From: Gluconacetobacter takamatsuzukensis
Lineage (GTDB): Bacteria; Pseudomonadota; Alphaproteobacteria; Acetobacterales; Acetobacteraceae
Direction of reading: 5' to 3'
NCBI RefSeq assembly: GCF_014174275.1
Contig: NZ_JABEQK010000009.1
Location: 110,074-174,073, forward strand
DNA length: 64,000 nt
The notes under the pieces were generated by a model. It was not told the origin of the DNA and searched no databases. It saw only the letters and a list, made by a program, of their open reading frames with translations. Below, in pieces: positions 24,643 to 32,136 of this stretch; the first letter of the stretch is position 1; every line of letters starts with the position of its first letter. The position numbers and the translations under genes are program-made.

Positions 24643-24704
24643 AATTACAAAATATGTCGAAACTGCCGTCTGCACGATTTACGGTCATGGATGTTGCGGA
24701 TTCA

Positions 24705-25388
24705 TCACAGTTCGGACCATCTACGGACGAGATTGTGATATGTGGCGGTCAGGCCCAGAATGGCCGGATTGCCATCGCCCAAGGCCTGCCGGGCAGTGAT
24801 GATCGACCGATCGAATTCGTGGAGAATCGCACGGCAGCCATCATCTTTTACCATCGATTGCGTCCAGAAGAACGATGCCCAGCGGCTACCGCGGGTAATG
24901 CGCCGCACGCTGTGCAGGCTGGTCGCGGGATAGAGGACAAGATCGCCCGCCGGCAGCTTGACCTCGTGCGTGCCATATGTGTCCGCTATGACCAGTTCCC
25001 CACCGTCATACTCGTCCGGGTCGGTCAGGAACAGCGTGGAGGAAACGTCGGTACGGATACGAAAACCGCTTTCAGGATCAGGACGAATCGCATTGTCGAC
25101 ATGAGCATCGAAATACATCCCGGTATCGTAGCGATTGAACAGGGGCGGAAAGACGCGCAGCGGCAATGCCGCGCTGGTGAAGAGGTCGTTTCGGGCCAGG
25201 GCCCGCAGCACCAGCGTTCCCAATTCCCTGCCGGTATCGGATGTCTGCGGCACCTGGAGATTAACCTTGGCCTTGGCGGACTGATCGCCGGCCGTCACCT
25301 TGCCGTCGATCCAATCGGCCGCGTCCAGTACCCGACGGCAATGCGTCAGTTCGTCTTGTGTCAGGATCCGCGGGATATGTAACAACAT
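24705..25388 (-). CDS. piuC: Fe(II)/2-oxoglutarate dioxygenase, PiuC/YbiX family
   Basis: This 227-residue protein is close to the length of E. coli YbiX and P. aeruginosa PiuC. The iron-binding facial triad is visible as H96 and D98 in FDAHVDNA and H159 in TSLHSVRR; R169 in RGSRW should bind the 2-oxoglutarate carboxylate. Other family stretches are LFNRYDTGMYFDAH and YDGGELVIADTYG. An AGGA site lies 8 nt before the ATG. The family is iron-starvation induced and lies beside catecholate receptors; the physiological substrate, probably a siderophore or its breakdown product, is not established. It diverges from the right exbB across about 175 bp in which I found no convincing Fur box. Confidence 0.9.
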   Translation of the reverse strand: MLLHIPRILTQDELTHCRRVLDAADWIDGKVTAGDQSAKAKVNLQVPQTSDTGRELGTLVLRALARNDLFTSAALPLRVFPPLFNRYDTGMYFDAHVDNAIRPDPESGFRIRTDVSSTLFLTDPDEYDGGELVIADTYGTHEVKLPAGDLVLYPATSLHSVRRITRGSRWASFFWTQSMVKDDGCRAILHEFDRSIITARQALGDGNPAILGLTATYHNLVRRWSEL

Positions 25389-25564
25389 TTATCTTTCCTG
25401 CAATAATTGATACAAAACGACATCGTGTTGTCCTGTAATGCGATCGACTCTTAGTTGCATATTCCGTGCGGATAAGCCATATCGTTGGTCAGATTCGTGT
25501 CGGACCGTGTGTGCTGCCTGGCCTGCGCGTCACGACCCGCCCTACCCGAAGGTCATTCGCCACC

Positions 25565-26317
25565 ATGTCCCCATTGCCCGCCGCGATGTCTTTTTCTCCC
25601 TGGGAGATGTTTCTCAATGCCGGCCCGGTTGTCCGTATGGTCATGTCGCTTCTGGCCTTGGCGTCCGTGGTGAGCTGGACGGTGTTTCTTGCGAAATCCA
25701 TCGAGTTCTTCCGCCTGAAGCGGCGCCTCGATCGCGATGAACACGACCTGGCCGAAGCGGGATCGCTGCTGCTTGCCGAAGAGCGGAGCCGGGCCACGCA
25801 TGGCATCGCGCATATCTTTGTCGCGGCGGCCGAGGAAGAACGCTCCCGGTCGCATGACATTCCCGACGACCATGAGGGCCTGAAGGAGCGTATCGTCCTG
25901 CATCTGGAGCGGTTGGAGGCCGCCGAGGGCCGCCGCCTGATGCGCGGCACCGGCCTGCTGGCCACCATCGGCGCTACCTCGCCCTTCATCGGCCTGTTCG
26001 GCACCGTCTGGGGCATCATGACCTCCTTCACCGGCATCGCGGCGAGCAAGGCCACCAGCCTCGCCGTCGTCGCCCCCGGCATCGCCGAGGCCCTGCTGGC
26101 CACCGCGCTGGGTCTGGTCGCTGCCATCCCGGCGGTGGTGATTTACAACCATCTTGCGCGCCAGACGGCATCCTGCCGCGCGCAGGTGGCCGACCTCACC
26201 GCGCTGGTGATGCGTCTTGTCTCGCGTGATCTCGGTCGTATGCGGGTGCTGACCAATAGCGGACAGGTCGTGCATCTGGGTAAATCGCGTGATGCTCGCG
26301 CGGTGGCCGGGGAATAG
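25565..26317 (+). CDS. exbB: Proton channel subunit ExbB (right cassette)
   Basis: This 250-residue paralogue of the left ExbB has three helices as described there. It contains [20 protein letters not shown] at the N-terminus, [40 protein letters not shown] and [20 protein letters not shown]. The ATG at 25565 has GAAGG about 10 nt upstream; an ATG at 25586 gives the same core. N-terminal third and C-terminal tail differ from the left copy, while the central DNA is almost unchanged, as expected if gene conversion has kept the two alike. The right operon has no pepSY or small membrane gene in front. Confidence 0.93.
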   Translation: MSPLPAAMSFSPWEMFLNAGPVVRMVMSLLALASVVSWTVFLAKSIEFFRLKRRLDRDEHDLAEAGSLLLAEERSRATHGIAHIFVAAAEEERSRSHDIPDDHEGLKERIVLHLERLEAAEGRRLMRGTGLLATIGATSPFIGLFGTVWGIMTSFTGIAASKATSLAVVAPGIAEALLATALGLVAAIPAVVIYNHLARQTASCRAQVADLTALVMRLVSRDLGRMRVLTNSGQVVHLGKSRDARAVAGE

Positions 26318-26322
26318 GCGGC

Positions 26323-26835
26323 ATGATCCGCATCCGCCACACCGATGAAAACCCGCATGAGGCCAGCGAGATCAATGTCACACCGTTCATCGACGTGATG
26401 CTGGTTCTGCTGGTGATCTTCATGGTGACCGCTCCGCTGACCACTGTGAACGTGCCGGTGGACCTGCCGTCCTCCACCGAAAAGCCGGCACCGCGCCCAG
26501 ACGATCCGGTGTTCCTGACCGTCAAGGCCGATCACGGTCTGGCGCTGGGGGAAGACGACATCACGATGGATGGTCTGGCGGGCGCGCTGGAAACCGCGAC
26601 CAAGGGCAACAAGGACGCACGCATCTTCCTGCGAGCTGACAAAACAGTCGATTACGGCACACTGATGGGCGTGATGGATAAGATGCGCTCCGCTGGCTAC
26701 CTCAAGGTCGCACTCGTGAATCTTCAGGGACAGGAAGAAGGCAGCGAAGCCGGGACGACGCCAGTACCAACAGGCGGCGGCGCGCCCTCTGCGACACCAG
26801 CTGCCACTGCGCCCACACCCGAAGGCACGCCGTGA
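26323..26835 (+). CDS. exbD: Biopolymer transporter ExbD (right cassette)
   Basis: This 170-residue paralogue of the left ExbD begins after a 5-bp gap from exbB with GGGGAATAGGCGG as ribosome site. The helix with the essential Asp (TPFIDVMLVLLVIFMV) and the periplasmic domain (VFLTVKADHGLALGEDDITM, ARIFLRADKTVDYGTLMGVM) are conserved. The C-terminal tail is longer and Pro/Ala/Thr-rich. Its stop overlaps the tonB start (GTGA). Confidence 0.93.
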   Translation: MIRIRHTDENPHEASEINVTPFIDVMLVLLVIFMVTAPLTTVNVPVDLPSSTEKPAPRPDDPVFLTVKADHGLALGEDDITMDGLAGALETATKGNKDARIFLRADKTVDYGTLMGVMDKMRSAGYLKVALVNLQGQEEGSEAGTTPVPTGGGAPSATPAATAPTPEGTP

Positions 26836-27704
26836 GCGCCACGGCTGACACCGGATCGGTGGTGACGGAAGGGGCAGGAAGGCTGCCTCTTTCCTTCGCT
26901 GACTGGCAGCGCGGACAGTTGCGGCTGGCCCGACGGGACGACGCCATTCGCTGGGGCCTGTCTTTTCTCGCCGTTCTGGCGGTCAGTGGCAGTGCTGTGT
27001 GGTGGATCATGCGTTTGCCGCCGGCAGTGATGGCCGTGCCGGAACCGCCTCCTGCGGCGATTGCGATCGACATGGCCCCTGAACCGGTCTCGACAGCTAT
27101 CCCGCCGGCGGATGCGCCCATTGGTCCCCAACAGACGCAGTCCATTCCCGATCCGGCACCGGTCGAGCCGCCCAAGATCACGGCCCCGCCATCGCCTGCG
27201 CCCAATCCGCCGGTCCCGGTTCCCAAACCGGAAAAGCCGCGCAAGGTGGTCAAAAAGAGCAAGCCGGTCCCGCAGTTGAAAAAGCCGATCCCGGACAAGA
27301 CGCCACCGGCTGAGGCCACGACCGCGCCGCCGTCATCAGAAGCACCACCCGCACCCACACAGGCAGCCCCTGCACCCGGTTCGTCATCGGCCCATGCGTC
27401 GCACGACCCGGTGACCTGGCAGGGCGCGCTGCTGGCTCAACTGGAAAAATTCAAGCGCTACCCATCCGACGCCATGGCCGACCGTCAGGAAGGCGTGCCC
27501 ACCGTCACCTTCTCCATGGACCGCAAGGGTCATGTGCTTTCAGTGACGCTGGCGAGCAGTTCCGGCCACGCGCTGCTGGACCAGGAAGCGATTGCGCTGC
27601 CCAAACGCGCCCAGCCGCTGCCCGTCCCGCCGGACAGTGTTCAGGGCGATCCCATTACGCTGACCGTCCCCGTCGAGTTCTACATCCATGCCGACAGGAA
27701 CTGA
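26832..27704 (+). CDS. tonB: Energy transducer TonB (right cassette)
   Basis: This protein has 290 residues, the same length as the left TonB. It has a GTG start overlapping exbD. The anchor helix is at about 40-60 (RWGLSFLAVLAVSGSAVWWI). The spacer has KPEKPRKVVKKSKPVPQLKK, a strongly basic Pro-Lys region, and the C-terminal domain (about 200-290) has QGALLAQLEKFKRYPSDAMA and VPTVTFSMDRKGHVLSVTLA. With two TonB proteins in one island, division of labour between the STN transducers and the PiuA-like receptor is possible. Confidence 0.93.
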   Translation: MSATADTGSVVTEGAGRLPLSFADWQRGQLRLARRDDAIRWGLSFLAVLAVSGSAVWWIMRLPPAVMAVPEPPPAAIAIDMAPEPVSTAIPPADAPIGPQQTQSIPDPAPVEPPKITAPPSPAPNPPVPVPKPEKPRKVVKKSKPVPQLKKPIPDKTPPAEATTAPPSSEAPPAPTQAAPAPGSSSAHASHDPVTWQGALLAQLEKFKRYPSDAMADRQEGVPTVTFSMDRKGHVLSVTLASSSGHALLDQEAIALPKRAQPLPVPPDSVQGDPITLTVPVEFYIHADRN

Positions 27705-27809
27705 GGTTTCTGGGCATTCCTTTTCTCCGATCGTGACAGGATCATCGCCACGCTTGCTTTCCCCGAACATCGCCGCTCTTCCCCTGACGTACATCAGATC
27801 CGCCCCGGC

Positions 27810-28263
27810 ATGGGCGCCAGCCGCAGGCAGGTCCGCCAACTGGAAGAGCGCTGCCGGGACACCGGACTGAAGATGACCGGACCTGCGTCGGGTGCTGCTG
27901 CATGGCATTCTGGAAGCCGGAAATGGGGCGACGGCCGTCGAAATCTGGAAAGCGCTTGCGGCGATGGTGGATGGGCATGCGCCTAGCCAGGGATCCCTCC
28001 AGCGCAACCTCAACCTGCTGGTTGAACACAACGTGTTGCGGTGCGATGTCGGGGTGGACCGGGTCTGGCGCTACCGTATCGCCTCCACGCGCCGGGAAAC
28101 GTCCCCGGCCATTACGTTCGTCAATGCCGAGACAGGCCGGCATATTCCCGTCCGCTCGCCCGAAATCGCCGCGCTGCTGCATGCCGCCGCAGCCGAATAT
28201 GGCCTGGCCCTTAAAAGTGCGGCCATTACGGTGGCGCCCGCCGGCGACGAGCGGAGCATATAA
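27810..28263 (+). pseudogene. Frameshifted Fur-like gene (right cassette)
   Basis: This is the counterpart of the Fur-like gene at 6900-7421, at the same place after tonB. The N-terminal part (RRQVRQLEERCRDTGLKMT, 27822-27878) and the rest (DLRRVLLHGILEAGNGATAV onward, from 27880) are in different frames. Removing one G of the GG at 27879-27880 restores KMTDLRRVLLHG, which aligns with KMTDLRDVLLHG of the left copy. After the shift the frame is open to 28263 with QGSLQRNLNLLVEHNVLRCD and VWRYRIAS. Homology in the first frame starts even before the ATG at 27810 (EHRRSSPDVHQIRPG), so the original start is unclear. A sequencing error would be the alternative to true decay. It too lacks the Fur metal motif. 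Confidence 0.7.
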
Positions 28264-28365
28264 AAACAGCTCGTTCGCACCCTTTTCGTCGTGTTGGCGC
28301 TGAAAAAACGCGGCACTCGATCGTCTTACTAGAGTGAACTCTCCCGCAGGGACGGGACATCTTCC

Positions 28366-31300
28366 TTGAAATTCATCGCCTGGTTTGTCCTTCGCCCGGT
28401 GGCGACCCTCCTGCTGCTGCTCTCCGGCGTGCTGTCGGGCCTGATGACGCTGCCCCATCTGCCGGTCTCAGACCTGCCCGATGTCAGCCTGCCGGTGATT
28501 TCGGTTTCGGCCGAACAGGCCGGCGGCACGCCCGAAATCATGGCACGCACGGTCGCGACACCGCTGGAGCGCCGCCTCGGCACCATCGCCGGGGTGACGC
28601 AGATGGAATCGACCTCCACGCGCGGCGAAACGGAAATCTCGCTGGGTTTCGAGGTCGGCCGCGATCTCAATGGCGCAGCCCGCGATGTCGAGGCCGCCAT
28701 CCGGGCGGCACGGGCCGATCTGCCGAAAACACCGGGTTCGGACCCCAGCTATCATCGGGCCAACCCGAATGCGACGCCGGTGCTGATCCTCGCCGTCACG
28801 CCGGGCATGCAGCCCCTATCGCGCCTGTATGATGTGGTGAACGTCACCCTGCGCCCCATGCTGCTCCAGGTGCCCGGCGTGGGCGACGTGAAGCTGCTGG
28901 GCAGCTCGGCACCCGCGGTGCGGGTGGCGATGAATCCGCTGGCCTTCTTCAAATACGGGCTCGGCTTCGAGGATCTGCGCGCTGCCCTGGCTTCGGCCAA
29001 TGCCCATACCCCCAAAGGCGTGATCGATGCGAGTGGACAGCGCTACCAACTTGCCGTCAATGATCAGGCCGAACGCGCGGCAGAATATCAGGATCTGGTC
29101 ATTGCCTACAGGAGCGGGCGACCGGTTCGGCTCAGAGATGTGGCCACCGTCACCGACAGCATGCAGGACGTGAACGCGGCCGCCTTCTTCGACGGCAAAC
29201 CGGCGCTCACACTGATGGTCCGTGCCCAGCCCGGCGCCAATCTGGTCGGGATTGTCGATGCGGTGAAGGCGCGGCTGCCGGCCCTGCGCGCGGCCATGCC
29301 GCTGGGGGCCGAGATTGCCGTCGCCCGCGACGGTTCGGTGGTGATCCGCTCCTCGCTGCACCACACGCTGGTCACGCTGCTGCTGTCCTGTGTGCTGGCG
29401 CTCGGCGTGGTGTGGGTGTTCCTGCGTTCCGTCACGGCGTCACTCGCGGCGGTCATCATCGTACCATGCTGCCTGATCGCCAGCCTCGGGCCGATGCATC
29501 TGGCGGGCTTCGGGCTCGACAATCTCTCCCTCATGGCCCTGACGGTGGTGACCGGGCTGGTGGCGGACGACGCCATCGTGGTGATCGAGAACATCATCCG
29601 CCATCGCGATCTCGGCAAGTCCATTGAGGACGCAGCGATTACGGGAGCCAGCGAGGTGGTGTTCACCCTGCTGTCGATCACGATCTCGGTTCTGGCCGTC
29701 TTCGCGCCCATCGGCCTGGCACCGGGGCCGACGGGACGACTGTTCGGGGAGTTCGCCGGCACGGTCGGCATCGCGGTAACGGTGTCGCTGGTGCTGTCCT
29801 GCATCGTCACCCCGTGCCTGACAGCCCTGTGTCTGCGCCTTGTCGAACAGCGCGGGAAGGAAGGGCCAGGGCGGGCATCATCACCGAAAGGGATGCCAGG
29901 CGGCGGTCGGTCCTATGCGCGTATCCTCGATGTCTGTCTTGCCCGTCCCGGCTGGACAGCGTCGCTGCTGCCCCTGACGCTGATTGTCGGCGTGGTGCTG
30001 TTTGTGCGCATGCCCAAGATCGTGTTCCCGAAGCAGGATATCGGCATCGTCTCGGGCGGCTCGCGGGCAGAGGCCAGCACGCTGGAGGACACCAAGGGCC
30101 GTATCACGCGCTTCAGCCAGGTTCTGCTGTCCGATCCGGGCGTGACCCATGTCATTGCCTATCTCGATACCTCGGAGGGATCGAGCCACGGCATGGTGTT
30201 CGCAACACTCGCCGACATGGCGGCGCGACGGGAGAGCGCCACCACCATTGCCCTGCATGCGGCGGCAAGAATGCGGCATGAACGCCATGGCGAATACCAT
30301 GCTCAGACGCCGGGCAATCTGATGATGCGGGTTGGTGCGAGCAGTTCCAGTGTCAGCTACATCCTGCGCAGCGACGATGACCATCTGCCCGGACCGGCGG
30401 CGAAGCGCCTGGCGCGTGCCCTGCGGGAGCATGCGGAATTTGCCGAGGTCGACGAGGACGGCGATCCTCCCGGCGAGAGCCTGTCGATGACGATCAATCG
30501 CGATGTCGCGGCCCGTGTCGGCGTCACACCGCAGGTGATCGGCTCGACGATCTCGGATGCGTTCGGACAGATTTCGGCCTCGGTCGTCTACACCTGGCGC
30601 GGCCAGTATGACGTGGTCATGACCCTGCAGGACCGGTTCCTGCACGATCCCGACATGCTGCGCCAGTTCTGGGTCAGCCCCTCGGGCGGTTCGGCATCAG
30701 GCAGCGCCGCATCCAATACGATCCGGGTCGTCACCTCGTCGACGGGCAGCGCGTCTTCCTCCGCCTCGGCGACGGCGTTCCGCAACCAGGTTGCCAACTC
30801 CCTTGCGGGCGGTGTCACGGCTTCGACCGGCTCGGCGGTGGCCACGGGAGCAGAGACGCTGGTACCGCTCTCCGTGGTGGCGACGCTGACGCCGACGCGT
30901 GATCCGGCCAGCATCACCCATCTCGGTTATGCCAGTTCGGCACCCATTGCGCTGACGCTCGCCCCTGGCGTGACGCTGGAACAGGCGCAGGCGGTCATCG
31001 ACCAGGAGAGTCTGCGGCTGCATCTGCCGGCGCAAGTCAGCGGTGTGCTGCAAGGGGATGAGGGCGACGCGGGCAGGAGCACGCGCGACAGCGAGATGCT
31101 GATCATCGGCGCCGTGATTGCGGTCTATCTCACGCTGGGCATTCTTTATGAGAGCCCATTCCATCCGCTGACCATTCTCTCGACCGTTCCGTCGGCCGGG
31201 ATTGGTGCGGTGATGGCGCTGGATCTATTCGGGTTGCCGTTCTCGGGCATGGCGACGGTCGCCATGCTGCTGCTGACCGGTATCTCGCTGAAGAATGCCA

Positions 31301-31623
31301 TCCTGCTGGTAGATTTCGCGGTGCTGGCTGAGCGGGAACGCGGCATGACGCCACGAGCCGCAATCCGTGACGCCTGTATGCTGCGGTTGCGGCCGATCGT
31401 AATGACGACCTGTGCTGCGGCGCTGGGCGCCCTGCCCTTGGTGCTGACGGACGGCTACGGGATGGAACTGCGCCGGCCGCTGGGGATCGCGCTGATCGGG
31501 GGGCTGATTGTCAGCCAGGTCCAGACCATGCTCACCACGCCGGCACTTTATCTGTTGGTAGCAAAAATCGCGGCGCTCGCTCGGCCTTCCCAGAGAAGAC
31601 GTTCAGAGTTGCCATATCCGTAG
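28366..31623 (+). CDS. RND efflux permease (HAE1/MdtBC-like), without adaptor gene
   Basis: This 1085-residue inner-membrane pump starts at a TTG (28366) with a weak ribosome site. The N-terminus FVLRPVATLLLLLSGVLSGL and LPVSDLPDVSLPVISVSAEQ are typical. The proton-relay aspartates are D401 and D402 (GLVADDAIVVIEN) and the partner Lys is at about 976 (GISLKNAILLVDFA). A Ser/Gly/Ala-rich stretch at about residues 772-832 (GGSASGSAASN, SSTGSASSSASATAF) interrupts the second periplasmic half where MdtB-type pumps are compact. No periplasmic adaptor or outer-membrane channel gene is next to it. In an iron island, export of a siderophore or of its processed form is one possibility; drug efflux is another. 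Confidence 0.88.
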   Translation: MKFIAWFVLRPVATLLLLLSGVLSGLMTLPHLPVSDLPDVSLPVISVSAEQAGGTPEIMARTVATPLERRLGTIAGVTQMESTSTRGETEISLGFEVGRDLNGAARDVEAAIRAARADLPKTPGSDPSYHRANPNATPVLILAVTPGMQPLSRLYDVVNVTLRPMLLQVPGVGDVKLLGSSAPAVRVAMNPLAFFKYGLGFEDLRAALASANAHTPKGVIDASGQRYQLAVNDQAERAAEYQDLVIAYRSGRPVRLRDVATVTDSMQDVNAAAFFDGKPALTLMVRAQPGANLVGIVDAVKARLPALRAAMPLGAEIAVARDGSVVIRSSLHHTLVTLLLSCVLALGVVWVFLRSVTASLAAVIIVPCCLIASLGPMHLAGFGLDNLSLMALTVVTGLVADDAIVVIENIIRHRDLGKSIEDAAITGASEVVFTLLSITISVLAVFAPIGLAPGPTGRLFGEFAGTVGIAVTVSLVLSCIVTPCLTALCLRLVEQRGKEGPGRASSPKGMPGGGRSYARILDVCLARPGWTASLLPLTLIVGVVLFVRMPKIVFPKQDIGIVSGGSRAEASTLEDTKGRITRFSQVLLSDPGVTHVIAYLDTSEGSSHGMVFATLADMAARRESATTIALHAAARMRHERHGEYHAQTPGNLMMRVGASSSSVSYILRSDDDHLPGPAAKRLARALREHAEFAEVDEDGDPPGESLSMTINRDVAARVGVTPQVIGSTISDAFGQISASVVYTWRGQYDVVMTLQDRFLHDPDMLRQFWVSPSGGSASGSAASNTIRVVTSSTGSASSSASATAFRNQVANSLAGGVTASTGSAVATGAETLVPLSVVATLTPTRDPASITHLGYASSAPIALTLAPGVTLEQAQAVIDQESLRLHLPAQVSGVLQGDEGDAGRSTRDSEMLIIGAVIAVYLTLGILYESPFHPLTILSTVPSAGIGAVMALDLFGLPFSGMATVAMLLLTGISLKNAILLVDFAVLAERERGMTPRAAIRDACMLRLRPIVMTTCAAALGALPLVLTDGYGMELRRPLGIALIGGLIVSQVQTMLTTPALYLLVAKIAALARPSQRRRSELPYP

Positions 31624-31770
31624 CCTTATGGAGCACGCACGGTGCTGCCTGGCGCGTGGCGTATCTGATGCCTCTCTAAAGGGGGGAAGCATTGTCGCTT
31701 TCACGGATATAGCAAACGGATTCGCTCACTCGCTCGCTACGCCGAAGCCGCACCCGACTTGCGTCAGGCT

Positions 31771-31792
31771 GCTTACAAAATGCTTACATTCC
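31771..31792. promoter_or_regulatory. Predicted integrase arm-type sites, right end
   Basis: A second copy of GCTTACAAAATGCTTACA plus TTCC, in the same orientation as at 5113-5134 and 51 bp inside attR. The sequences on either side are unlike those at the left end, so this is a conserved functional motif rather than a longer duplication. The 31624-31770 stretch next to it holds no gene that I can support. Confidence 0.65.
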
Positions 31793-31814
31793 TGCGTCGC
31801 GACACGCTGCAAAC

Positions 31815-31837
31815 AAAAAACGGCCCCGAAGGACCGT
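31815..31837 (-). terminator. Intrinsic terminator downstream of tRNA-Gly
   Basis: On the minus strand ACGGTCC-TTCG-GGGCCGT forms a 7-bp stem with one G-U pair and a stable UUCG loop, followed by six T. It lies about 30 nt beyond the CCA end of tRNA-Gly but on the island side of attR. The present tRNA transcript would therefore end in island DNA. Confidence 0.7.
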
Positions 31838-31843
31838 CTTTAA

Positions 31844-31909
31844 CCGACTGATTTTCCTAGGAAAATCTGGAGCGGGCGATGGGATTCGAACCCACGACCC
31901 CAACCTTGG
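31844..31909. repeat. attR overlapping the 3' half of tRNA-Gly
   Basis: This 66-bp copy of the att repeat runs from a CCGACTG before the dyad GATTTTCCTAGGAAAATC through the CCA end and T-arm to CCTTGG in the anticodon stem. Integration here rebuilds an intact tRNA, the usual way such islands avoid harm. Crossover must lie within the shared stretch; base differences between the copies do not settle where. Confidence 0.88.
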
Positions 31910-31942
31910 CAAGGTTGTGCTCTACCCCTGAGCTACGCCCGC
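31868..31942 (-). tRNA. glyT-like tRNA-Gly(GCC): tRNA-Gly (anticodon GCC)
   Basis: This 75-nt gene includes an encoded CCA. Acceptor GCGGGCG pairs with CGCCCGC, and the discriminator is T. The D-arm is GCTCAGGGGTAGAGC, the anticodon loop TTGCCAA on stem CAACC/GGTTG, and the T-arm GTGGGTTCGAATCCCAT. All arms fold normally, so it should be functional despite the island in its 3' end. It is the attachment site of the island. Confidence 0.95.
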
Positions 31943-32136
31943 TCACCGCGTCGGTGAACGGGGGTTTAAGGGAAAGCCGATCGGCTGACAAGGGGGGAAA
32001 ATCATCTTCCGTGTTTTTTATGTCCGGGGTGCATTGCCGCTTGTGGGACAGGTCGACGATGACAATGTTAGGCTCAGCACGAGGCCGGGCCGTACCCGGC
32101 GGTAGAGCATGATAAAAACAGGCAGGATCGGTTTTC

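Larger units (their letters stand above)
4926..31909. mobile_element. Iron-acquisition genomic island inserted in tRNA-Gly
   Basis: A 65/66-bp near-identical direct repeat at 4926-4990 and 31844-31909 brackets about 26.9 kb. The right copy is the 3' half of an intact tRNA-Gly(GCC) gene; the left copy is a cut-off tRNA 3' fragment joined to unrelated DNA. A P4-type integrase starts 195 bp inside the left repeat, and an 18-bp motif made of two GCTTACA-type repeats occurs just inside both ends. These are the hallmarks of site-specific integration. The cargo is TonB-ExbB-ExbD systems, siderophore-type receptors, ECF sigma/anti-sigma pairs, Fur-like proteins and an RND permease. I saw no conjugation or replication genes, so mobility would rely on an excised circle carried by other means. 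Confidence 0.9.

Noticed and set aside
20935..25388. Complete siderophore biosynthesis locus
   Set aside because: No NRPS, NIS synthetase or catechol-synthesis genes are present; the island is for uptake and signalling only, within this window.
25389..25564. Fur box between piuC and the right exbB
   Set aside because: The AT-rich TGCAATAATTGATA stretch matches the Fur model at too few positions, and no ECF-type pair was found either.
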